Positions 43,123-49,348 of a DNA stretch of 49,348 bases are shown here, one piece after another. The stretch covers positions 1-49,348 of the forward strand of contig NZ_JAQSDK010000007.1 of assembly GCF_029945885.1 (NCBI RefSeq), read 5' to 3'. Position 1 is the stretch's first letter; every line of letters begins with the position of its first letter. The notes beneath the pieces were generated by a model. That model was not told the DNA's origin. It did no database searches and saw only the letters and a program-made list of their open reading frames with translations. Origin of the DNA: Brevundimonas sp. (GTDB lineage Bacteria; Pseudomonadota; Alphaproteobacteria; Caulobacterales; Caulobacteraceae). Made by a program: the position numbers and the translations under genes.

Positions 43123-44429
43123 TCAGAGGTGGCGATATCGGCCCCGAGGCCGCGCATCAACGCCTCAAAGCCCGGAAAGCTGGTGGCGATCATGCCGGGC
43201 GCGTCGACGGTGACCGGTTCGGTCGCGGCCAGACCCAGCACCAGATGGCTCATGGCGATGCGATGATCGCCGTGGGTGGTCACGGTCGCGCCACCCCGGA
43301 CCGGGCCGCCGGTGACGGTGAACCCCTCCGGCTCCTCGTCGATCGTGACGCCACAGGCGGTCAGGCCGGCGGCCATCAGGGCGATACGGTCGCTCTCCTT
43401 GACCCGCATCTCGCCGATGCCGCGCATGACGGTGCGCCCTTCGGCGAAGGCGGCGGTGGCGGCCAGGACCGGATATTCGTCGATCATCGAGGCGGCGCGT
43501 TCGGGCGGGACCACGATGCCCTTCAATGTCGAATGGCGGGCGGTGACGTCAGCGATCTCTTCGCCGCCGGCCATGCGGCGGTTCGCGATCGTCAGATCGG
43601 CCCCCATCTCGATCCAGGTGTCGAACAGGCCGGTGCGCAACGGGTTGAGCATCACCCCTTCGACGGTGACCTCCGAGCCGGGCACGATCAGGCCGGCGGC
43701 CAGGGGGAAGGCGGCGGACGATGGATCGCCGGGGACGGAAATGGCCGTCCCGGTCAATGGCTGCCCCCCTTGTAGGCGGACGCGCCACCCAGATCCGGAC
43801 GCCTCGACAGACACCACAGCCCCGAAGGCGCGCAGCATCCGTTCGGTATGATCGCGGCTCTTCACCGACTCCGTCACCGAGGTGACGCCATCGGCGTTGA
43901 GGCCGGCCAGCAGGATCGCCGACTTCACCTGGGCCGAGGCGACCGTCTGGATATAGTCGAGCGCCGCGAGGGCCCCGCCCGTCTGACCGGCCGGCAGGCG
44001 GGCGGCGTCGAAACGGGTCCCCATGTCCCGCAGAGGATCCATGACCCGCCCCATCGGCCGTTTCCGCAGGCTCGCGTCGCCGTCGAAGGTTACCGTGATC
44101 GGATACCCCGCCGCCGCCCCCATCAGCAGCCGCACCCCGGTGCCGGCATTGCCGCAGTCGATCACGCCGGCGGGCTGTCTGAACCCGCCCTGGCCGGTGA
44201 CGCGCCAGTGGCCGTCACCCGGTCGTTCGACGGTCGCGCCGAAGGCTTCAACCGCCCGGGCCGTGGCCAGGATGTCCTCGCCTTCCAGCAGGCCGTCAAT
44301 TTCGGTCACGCCGGTGGCCATCGCCCCCAGGATCAGCGCCCGGTGCGAGATTGATTTGTCGCCCGGCGCACGGACGACACCCGCCAGCGGCGGGCTCGGG
44401 CGGGCGGTCAATTTCAAGGGGGTGGGCAC
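43119..44429 (-). CDS. aroA: 3-phosphoshikimate 1-carboxyvinyltransferase (EPSP synthase)
   Basis: The enzyme has the substrate motifs [56 protein letters not shown] and [13 protein letters not shown]. It joins shikimate-3-phosphate and phosphoenolpyruvate in aromatic amino acid synthesis. I place the start at the GTG at 44429 (436 residues, with GAGAG upstream). The longer frame to 44519 would overlap the divergent zinc-ribbon gene and adds non-conserved residues. The sequence GNAGTG with Ala after Asn is of the class sometimes called class II; this is an observation only. Confidence 0.95.
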   Translation of the reverse strand: MPTPLKLTARPSPPLAGVVRAPGDKSISHRALILGAMATGVTEIDGLLEGEDILATARAVEAFGATVERPGDGHWRVTGQGGFRQPAGVIDCGNAGTGVRLLMGAAAGYPITVTFDGDASLRKRPMGRVMDPLRDMGTRFDAARLPAGQTGGALAALDYIQTVASAQVKSAILLAGLNADGVTSVTESVKSRDHTERMLRAFGAVVSVEASGSGWRVRLQGGQPLTGTAISVPGDPSSAAFPLAAGLIVPGSEVTVEGVMLNPLRTGLFDTWIEMGADLTIANRRMAGGEEIADVTARHSTLKGIVVPPERAASMIDEYPVLAATAAFAEGRTVMRGIGEMRVKESDRIALMAAGLTACGVTIDEEPEGFTVTGGPVRGGATVTTHGDHRIAMSHLVLGLAATEPVTVDAPGMIATSFPGFEALMRGLGADIATSE

Positions 44430-44561
44430 CCGCAGCGCTCTCTTATGGTGGACGGACGACCATGGCCCGGAGGCGGCGGCGCGAAGATGGCTTTTGACAG
44501 CGGGGCTCCGGAGTGGCAAGGGACGCGCCCGAATTCCAACCCCCTGCCAAAGGTATCATCC

Positions 44562-45032
44562 GTGGCCAATCCCGAACTGGGTGCCAAGCAGGTCTGCCCG
44601 AACTGCCAGGCCAAATTCTACGATCTGGGCCGCCGTCCGGCGCACTGCCCCAAATGCGCGCACGAATTCGATCCCGAGGAGGCGCTGAAGCTGCGCAGCC
44701 GTCGCGGTCGTCCGGGCGGCTACCCCGCCGACGACGCCGAGACCGAAGAGGTCGTGGTCAAGAAGCCCGAGTCGGACGATGACGACGAGGACGATACGGT
44801 CGCGACGCCGGAAATCGACCAGGAAGGCCACGAGCCGATCGTGACCCCTGACGACGACGACGACACGGCGGCCGAGGCCTCGGAAGAAGCCGGCATGAAT
44901 ACCACCGACGGCGATGATGACGACGTCCTCGACGACGACGACGACGACGACGATTCCGTACCCTTCATCGAGGACGAGGACGACGACGCCTTCAACGGTG
45001 CCGTGGCCAAACCGGTCAAGGACGAGGACTGA
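44562..45032 (+). CDS. TIGR02300-type zinc-ribbon protein with long acidic tail
   Basis: The best start is the GTG at 44562, with AAAGG 9 bases upstream, giving 156 residues that begin with the family start ANPELGAKQVCPNCQAKFYD. Two CxxC pairs (CPNC and CPKC) around LGRRPAHCPKCAHEFDPEEAL form a zinc ribbon. The remaining 100 residues are extremely rich in Asp and Glu, encoded partly by (GAC)n tracts. The family is confined to alphaproteobacteria and has no known function. It is divergent from aroA. Confidence 0.88.
   Translation: MANPELGAKQVCPNCQAKFYDLGRRPAHCPKCAHEFDPEEALKLRSRRGRPGGYPADDAETEEVVVKKPESDDDDEDDTVATPEIDQEGHEPIVTPDDDDDTAAEASEEAGMNTTDGDDDDVLDDDDDDDDSVPFIEDEDDDAFNGAVAKPVKDED
44931..44951 (+). 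repeat. (GAC)7 trinucleotide tract within the acidic tail
   Basis: Seven consecutive GAC codons encode part of an unbroken aspartate run. A shorter (GAC)5 lies at 44850-44864. Such tracts can change length in frame by slippage. Confidence 0.8.
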
Positions 45033-45040
45033 TTCCAGGT

Positions 45041-45074
45041 CCCGTTCACCCCGTCAGACGGGGGTTTGAACGGG
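45041..45074 (+). terminator. Hairpin after the TIGR02300-type gene
   Basis: Outer arms CCCGTTCA (45041-45048) and TGAACGGG (45067-45074) and an inner CCCC/GGGG pairing form a long stem. An A-rich tract follows where a U tract would be expected, so efficiency as a terminator is uncertain. Confidence 0.45.
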
Positions 45075-45185
45075 GGTGAAAATAAATGGCGGAACCGGGC
45101 TTGATCCCTGAAAGGCCCTGACATAGGTTCCGCCGCCTCGCCGCACCCCATCTCTTCGGGACACGGCGTACCGACCGAAAGGTTC

Positions 45186-45261
<76 letters not shown>

Positions 45262-45263
45262 TC

Positions 45264-45293
45264 GAAGGCCCCGCGGGAAACCGCGGGGCCTTC
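45264..45293 (+). terminator. Hairpin after tRNA-Ala
   Basis: A 13-bp perfect stem, GAAGGCCCCGCGG (45264-45276) with CCGCGGGGCCTTC (45281-45293), closes on a stable GAAA tetraloop. It begins 3 nt after the tRNA. The following bases are only mildly T-rich, but the stem is very strong. Confidence 0.75.
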
Positions 45294-45309
45294 GTCCATT
45301 TCGGCGCAG

Positions 45310-45340
45310 GTTGACCTGTCCCGCCCCCCTCACCATCTAG
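45310..45340 (+). promoter_or_regulatory. Candidate heat-shock promoter of the hsp20 gene
   Basis: GTTGACC (from 45310) and, 14 bp on, CACCATCTA resemble the CTTGAA and CCCCATnTA elements of RpoH-dependent promoters. It lies about 70 bp before the hsp20 start. The match is partial and no other promoter was ruled out. Confidence 0.3.
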
Positions 45341-45409
45341 GGTCTTCAGCCCATGCCTCGCCGATTCCGGGGGGCTCATGGCTGAGGTCGCTTCTGCGAG
45401 GGCCTTGAT

Positions 45410-45829
45410 ATGACGACACGCACCATCCTGTTCGACAGCCCCTTTCTGCTGGGCTTCGATCATACCCGGGCCCTGATCGACCGGGCCGCCCGGGCCGCCG
45501 CCGAAAGCTATCCCCCGTACAATGTCGAACAGCGCGGCGAGGCCTCGGTTCGAATCAGCCTGGCCGTGGCCGGATTCGCGCCTGACGATCTGAGCATCAC
45601 ACTCGAGGGCCGGCAGCTGACGATCACCGGCAAGCGCGAGGATCCGGGCAAGGCCGAACCGGCCTTCCTGCACCGCGGCATCGCCGGTCGCGGCTTTGTT
45701 CGCAGCTTCGTGCTGGCGGACGGACTCGAGGTCGAGGCCGCCCGACTGGAGCACGGCCTGCTGCACGTCGACCTGCGCCGGCCCGATGACGCCGTCATTG
45801 TGCAGCGCATTCCGATTTCGGCGGGCTGA
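45410..45829 (+). CDS. Small heat shock protein (Hsp20/IbpA type)
   Basis: The 139-residue protein begins with SPFLLGFDHTRALIDRA, typical of IbpA-like proteins, and has the alpha-crystallin domain YPPYNVEQRGEASVRISLAVAGF with LEGRQLTITGKRE and FLHRGIAGRGFVRSFVLADGLEV. The C-terminal VIVQRIPIS holds the I-x-I motif that links dimers into oligomers. It holds unfolding proteins in the cytoplasm under heat stress. The DUF1150 gene follows after 84 bp, a conserved pairing in alphaproteobacteria. Confidence 0.93.
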   Translation: MTTRTILFDSPFLLGFDHTRALIDRAARAAAESYPPYNVEQRGEASVRISLAVAGFAPDDLSITLEGRQLTITGKREDPGKAEPAFLHRGIAGRGFVRSFVLADGLEVEAARLEHGLLHVDLRRPDDAVIVQRIPISAG

Positions 45830-45913
45830 ACCCGTCTCGTTTCAATATCGACGGCACGACCGTCGAACCGCCCGCGCCCGCGAGCGTTCAGTAAAGAGTA
45901 AGGAGGCGCACCC

Positions 45914-46171
45914 ATGCCGCCGATCGTGATGACCAAGGAAGATTTTGCCGGACTGGGCGCGCCCGATCTCGTCTATGTGCGCGCGATCAAGGCCGCTGAC
46001 ATCCTGGCCAATACGCCGATCACCGAGATCAAGGGCCTCGAGATCCAGCCCGACCAGATTCTGTTCGCCGTGCACGGGGCCGATGGCGAGCGCCTGGCCG
46101 TGATGATGGACCGAGAGACGGCCTTTGCGGCGGCCGTCGCCCATGAACTGGAGCCGGTTTCGGTCCACTGA
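45914..46171 (+). CDS. DUF1150 family protein
   Basis: The 85-residue product has VMTKEDFAGLGAPDLVYVRAI and ALHxxDG-like VHGADGERLAVMMDRETAFAAAVAHELEPVSVH, matching the DUF1150 family of small alphaproteobacterial proteins. A clear AAGGAGG ribosome site precedes the ATG. Function is unknown; location directly after hsp20 suggests co-expression under stress, which is inference. It converges on ptsN with a 102-bp gap that holds only GC-rich sequence. Confidence 0.87.
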   Translation: MPPIVMTKEDFAGLGAPDLVYVRAIKAADILANTPITEIKGLEIQPDQILFAVHGADGERLAVMMDRETAFAAAVAHELEPVSVH

Positions 46172-46273
46172 CGGCCTGCGGCCGCGCACCGCCACGCAAA
46201 CCGGCCTGAACCCGCCCCTGGGGCGCGGAACCGACCCGGCGGAGCCCGACCCCGGCCGGGGCCGGAAATCGCG

Positions 46274-46738
46274 TCAGGCCGCCGTTGCCGGGGCTTCGCG
46301 CACAAACAGGGCGTGGATGGCGTCCGGGGTCCGGGCCTTGCGCAGATGCTCACGCAGTTCGGGCGAGCGCAGGGCGCGTGAAACGGCGGCCAGGGCCCTC
46401 AGATGCTCGGCCCCGGCACGGGGCGGGGCAAACAGGGCGAACAACAGGTCGACGGGGCGATCATCGACGGCCCCGAAGGCCACCGGCGTATCGAGGCGGA
46501 CAAAGACGGCCAGAACGTGATCCAGACCCTCGATCCGGGCGTGCGGTACGGCAACGCCGGACCCCAGCCCCGTCGATCCGAGCGCCTCGCGCTCAAGCAG
46601 GGCCTCCATGATCCGCGCCTCGGGCAGACCCAGAGACACGGCGGCAGCCTCGGCCACCACGTGAAGGGCCTGTCGCTTCGACGACGCACCGCTGCGCAAG
46701 ACGACACCGTCCCGGGCAAGCAACTCACCGATATCCAT
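46274..46738 (-). CDS. ptsN: PTS IIA-like nitrogen regulatory protein
   Basis: The 154-residue protein has the EIIA(Ntr) phosphorylation site H66 in GSGVAVPHARI and the leading GSTGLGSG. A DLLFALFAPPRAGAEHLRALA segment completes the PTS EIIA type-2 fold. It receives phosphate from NPr in the PTS-Ntr chain and regulates potassium, nitrogen and stringent-response functions. It is the last gene of the lptB-rpoN-hpf-ptsN cluster, 77 bp after hpf. Confidence 0.95.
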   Translation of the reverse strand: MDIGELLARDGVVLRSGASSKRQALHVVAEAAAVSLGLPEARIMEALLEREALGSTGLGSGVAVPHARIEGLDHVLAVFVRLDTPVAFGAVDDRPVDLLFALFAPPRAGAEHLRALAAVSRALRSPELREHLRKARTPDAIHALFVREAPATAA

Positions 46739-46815
46739 CGAAACCCCGACTCTTACGCCATCATTTCCCAGAAGGGCGGGCGCCGTTTAGACGCTCCACC
46801 CCCTCAGGGAAAGCA

Positions 46816-47478
46816 CTATGATCCAGAACCGTTTACAGAACGGTGTCCATTGACCGCCCGGGTCCGTTCAGGATCGATCCACCCGACATTGCCGTCCGGC
46901 CGACGATAGACGACCGACAGCCCCCCATGGGCGGCATTGCGGAACAGAACCACCGGATAGCCGGTCATATCCAGTTCCAGCACCGCCCGGCCGACCGTCA
47001 GCGTGCGAATTTCCGCCTCGGTCTCGGCGATGACCATGCCGACCGGCGGCGGTTCGTCGGCCCGGCTCGAGTCGCCGAACTCCTCATCCTCTACGGTGTC
47101 CGGATTGCGGAACACCGTCATGGACGCCACCTCACGGGCGGCGTTTTCGGACTTCTCGGGCGACAGGCCCTTGGGTCCGGCATGATGGTTTTTCAGCCGA
47201 CGCTTGTAACGGCGAACCCGCTTCTCAAGCTTTTCGAGGCTTTCGGTGAAGGCCGCCTGAGCGTCGCCGCCCTGGCCCGAGGTGACGATGACCTCGCCGG
47301 AGGCGAGGCGAACCCAGCAGTCGACCTTGAAGCCGTAGCCGTCCTTGGACACCACAACCTCGGCCTTCGAGCCGCCGCGTTCGAAATATTTGCCAACTCC
47401 ATCCTGGAGCTCAAGGGTGATGCGCGAGCTTAACGCGTCGCCGACATCTACGTGCTTACCGCTGACCTGAATCTGCAT
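46816..47478 (-). CDS. hpf: Ribosome hibernation promoting factor, long form
   Basis: The 220-residue protein starts at ATG 47478 with MQIQVSGKHVDVGDAL, the standard N terminus of HPF. The N-terminal ribosome-binding domain includes YKRRLKNHH. The C-terminal dimerisation domain (PPVGMVIAETEAEIRTLTVG to GNVGWIDPE) marks the long form, which makes 100S ribosome dimers by itself. Upstream in-frame ATG codons (47520, 47655) are not preceded by better ribosome sites. It lies 73 bp downstream of rpoN. Confidence 0.95.
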   Translation of the reverse strand: MQIQVSGKHVDVGDALSSRITLELQDGVGKYFERGGSKAEVVVSKDGYGFKVDCWVRLASGEVIVTSGQGGDAQAAFTESLEKLEKRVRRYKRRLKNHHAGPKGLSPEKSENAAREVASMTVFRNPDTVEDEEFGDSSRADEPPPVGMVIAETEAEIRTLTVGRAVLELDMTGYPVVLFRNAAHGGLSVVYRRPDGNVGWIDPERTRAVNGHRSVNGSGS

Positions 47479-47551
47479 GACCACACAACGCAACTGACCG
47501 CGTTTGGTGTCAACGGGCATCACTTTTTTGTGGTCGCCGAAAGGGTCGAAC

Positions 47552-49054
47552 TCAGCCGGTGCGCAGCATCCGCTTGCGTTCGACCGACGACGGAATCCGC
47601 AGGGCCTCACGGTATTTGGCGACCGTGCGCCGGGCGATGTCGATTCCGGCCTCACTGAGGATTTCGACGATCCGGTCGTCGGAAAGGATGTCCCCGTCCC
47701 GGCCTTCGGCGTCGATCATCGCCTTGATGCGATGGCGGACGGCCTCAGCCGAATGCAGAGCCCCGCCGTCCGACGACTGGATGGCGGCGGTGAAGAAGAA
47801 TTTCAGCTCGAACACACCGCGCGGGGTCGAGACGTATTTGTTCGAGGTGACCCGGCTGACGGTTGATTCGTGCATGCCGATGGCCTCGGCCACGGTCTTG
47901 AGGTTCAGCGGGCGCAGGAATTCCACGCCGAAGGCCAGGAAGGCATCCTGCTGGCGCACGATCTCGGACGAGACCTTGAGGATGGTCCGGGCCCGCTGAT
48001 CCAGCGACTTGACCAGCCAGCTGGCCTGGGCGGCGCAGTCGGCGACAAAGGCCTTCTCCGTGTCCGAGCGGGCACCGGCGGCCACCACCCCGTGATAGCG
48101 TTTGTCCATCAGCAGGCGCGGCAGGCTGTCGGCATTCAGTTCGATCCGCCAGCCGCCGGCCGGATCGGGCCGGACGTGGACGTCGGGAATCACCGTCTGG
48201 GCCGGATCACCGCCGAAACCGGCCCCCGGCCGGGGCGTCAGGGCCTTCAGCTCCGAAATCATCTCGGCCATATCCTCGGCGTCGACACCGCAGGCCTTGC
48301 GCAGGGCCGACAGGTCGTGGCGGGCCAGGAGCTGGAGATTGTCGAGCAGGGCCGCCATGGCCGGGTCGAAGCGATTACGTTCAACCAGCTGCAGCTTCAG
48401 GCATTCGGGCACCGAACGGGCCATCACCCCTGTGGGCTCGAAACCCTGGCACAGGACCAGGACAGCCTCGATACGCTCGATGCTGCAGCCCAGCCGCTCG
48501 GCGATCTCGTCCAGATCGGCGCGCAGATAGCCGCCCTCGTCGACCCCGTCGATCAGGGCCAGGGCGATGGCATGGTCGGTGGTGTCGAAGCCGGCCGATG
48601 AGGCCTGGGCCTGCAGATGCTCCCACAGGGTCAGATCGTGGCGGTCGGGGCGTTCCCCGCCCTCGCCGTCGGCGATGGAGCCGCCCTTGCCGGCCCGCGA
48701 CCAGTCGGACAGACCCGGCTGGGCCTCGTCGGCCATCCGGTCGGTGGCGCGCTCGCCCTGGGTGGCGTCGCCGTAGACGTCGTCCTCGCGGGCATCCAGC
48801 GTGCGCTCGCCGTCCTGGGCCCGGCCGTCCTCAAAACTCAGTTCAGCGCCGTCGGTGGATACAGTTTCGGCCGGAGCGTCCGCGGCGTCGGCCTCGACCT
48901 CCTCGCGCGACAGCAGGGGATTACGCTCGATCTCGGCCTCGACGAAGGCGTCGAGTTCCTGGTTCGACAGCTGCAGCAATTTGATCGCCTGCTGCAGCTG
49001 GGGCGTGATGACCAGACCCTGGCCCTGCCGTACCTCAAGCCTCTGACCGATCAC
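47552..49054 (-). CDS. rpoN: RNA polymerase sigma-54 factor
   Basis: The N-terminal activator-interacting region begins GQRLEVRQGQGLVITPQLQQAIKLLQ. A middle acidic region of about 100 residues, a core-binding domain (TLWEHLQAQAS) and a C-terminal domain with a helix-turn-helix (MHESTVSRVTSNKYV) follow. The RpoN box ARRTVAKYREALRIPSS recognises the -24 element. I choose the GTG at 49054 (500 residues) because GGGGGAG stands 9 bases upstream; the GTG at 49081 adds 9 residues. Sigma-54 transcribes nitrogen, flagellar and stalk genes in Caulobacterales relatives. Confidence 0.96.
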   Translation of the reverse strand: MIGQRLEVRQGQGLVITPQLQQAIKLLQLSNQELDAFVEAEIERNPLLSREEVEADAADAPAETVSTDGAELSFEDGRAQDGERTLDAREDDVYGDATQGERATDRMADEAQPGLSDWSRAGKGGSIADGEGGERPDRHDLTLWEHLQAQASSAGFDTTDHAIALALIDGVDEGGYLRADLDEIAERLGCSIERIEAVLVLCQGFEPTGVMARSVPECLKLQLVERNRFDPAMAALLDNLQLLARHDLSALRKACGVDAEDMAEMISELKALTPRPGAGFGGDPAQTVIPDVHVRPDPAGGWRIELNADSLPRLLMDKRYHGVVAAGARSDTEKAFVADCAAQASWLVKSLDQRARTILKVSSEIVRQQDAFLAFGVEFLRPLNLKTVAEAIGMHESTVSRVTSNKYVSTPRGVFELKFFFTAAIQSSDGGALHSAEAVRHRIKAMIDAEGRDGDILSDDRIVEILSEAGIDIARRTVAKYREALRIPSSVERKRMLRTG

Positions 49055-49151
49055 TTCGGATAGCTCCCCCAGCCTCGCCACCGGGCGTGGCCCGAAACTT
49101 GCTGAGGGCAGAATGCCGCGAAGCGGTTAACGAGCGGCGAACGCGCGATCG

Positions 49152-49348
49152 TCAGCCGTACATGTCGCCCAGATAGACCCGGCGGACCTCGGGATCGCGG
49201 ATGATGTCCTGGGCCGCGCCCTCGAACAGCACCGCCCCGCCCGAGATGATCGTGGCGTGGTCGATGATTTCCAGCGTCTCGCGCACATTGTGGTCGGTGA
49301 TCAGCACGCCGATGCCCTGGCCGGACAGATAGCGGATCACCTGGCGGA
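49152..49348 (-). CDS. lptB: LPS export ABC transporter ATPase LptB, C-terminal end (partial)
   Basis: Only the last 65 residues lie in the window; the gene continues past base 49348. The visible part has the switch-histidine motif GIGVLITDHNVRETLEIIDHATIISGG and ends RDPEVRRVYLGDMYG, both diagnostic of LptB. LptB drives transport of lipopolysaccharide from the inner membrane to the cell surface. It precedes rpoN by about 97 bp in the usual lptB-rpoN-hpf-ptsN order. Confidence 0.92.
   Translation of the reverse strand, partial: RQVIRYLSGQGIGVLITDHNVRETLEIIDHATIISGGAVLFEGAAQDIIRDPEVRRVYLGDMYG

Overview
The window is about 49 kb of GC-rich chromosome (roughly two thirds G+C by eye) with densely packed, often 4-nt-overlapping genes. 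Gene content and order point to an alphaproteobacterium of the Caulobacterales, most likely Brevundimonas or a close relative. The main reasons are an aa3 oxidase operon followed by an M16 protease, an acetyltransferase and a PdeA-like GEDEF/EAL phosphodiesterase; an imuA-imuB-dnaE2 cassette behind a GAAC-N7-GAAC LexA box; aroA-cmk-rpsA-ihfB; and lptB-rpoN-hpf-ptsN. The genus is an inference. I see no prophage, insertion sequence, CRISPR array or rRNA gene.

Layout. 1-2.7 kb: end of a glutamate-cysteine ligase gene, a CYTH protein, a small membrane protein, an orphan ParD-like antitoxin, then a 365-bp gene-free stretch with four large palindromes, and a secreted protein of unknown function. 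2.8-12 kb: DUF72 protein, zinc alcohol dehydrogenase, acetoacetyl-CoA reductase (phaB), a secreted DUF4908-like protein, glyoxalase II, a methyltransferase, a SixA-like phosphatase, DUF952, pyrD, and a membrane hybrid histidine kinase. 12-15.6 kb: peroxiredoxin, AlgH/YqgE, PdeA-like phosphodiesterase and a GNAT acetyltransferase. 15.6-23.3 kb (minus strand): ctaC-ctaD-ctaB-coxF-like-ctaG-ctaE-DUF983-SURF1-M16 protease, covering structural subunits, heme O synthesis and copper insertion for cytochrome c oxidase. 23.6-25.4 kb: a PadR-DUF1700-DUF2807 operon with a direct-repeat operator candidate and a strong terminator. 25.4-34 kb: tldD, a TonB-dependent receptor, a POT peptide transporter and a three-gene ABC importer of the iron/cobalamin/molybdate class. 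34-39.6 kb: the SOS mutagenesis cassette. 39.6-44.4 kb: mscL, ihfB, rpsA, cmk, aroA. 44.5-46.7 kb: a TIGR02300-type acidic zinc-ribbon protein, tRNA-Ala(GGC), Hsp20 and DUF1150, with ptsN at the far edge. 46.3-49.3 kb: ptsN, hpf, rpoN and the end of lptB.

Most of the window is housekeeping. No undescribed multi-gene system stands out with certainty. The most noteworthy items are the palindrome cluster beside a ParD gene with no ParE, a probable CTG start codon in a CTGA overlap, the PadR/DUF1700/DUF2807 module with its 17-bp-phased operator candidate, a CPCC tail on an importer ATPase, and the PdeA-like protein with a GEDEF motif.
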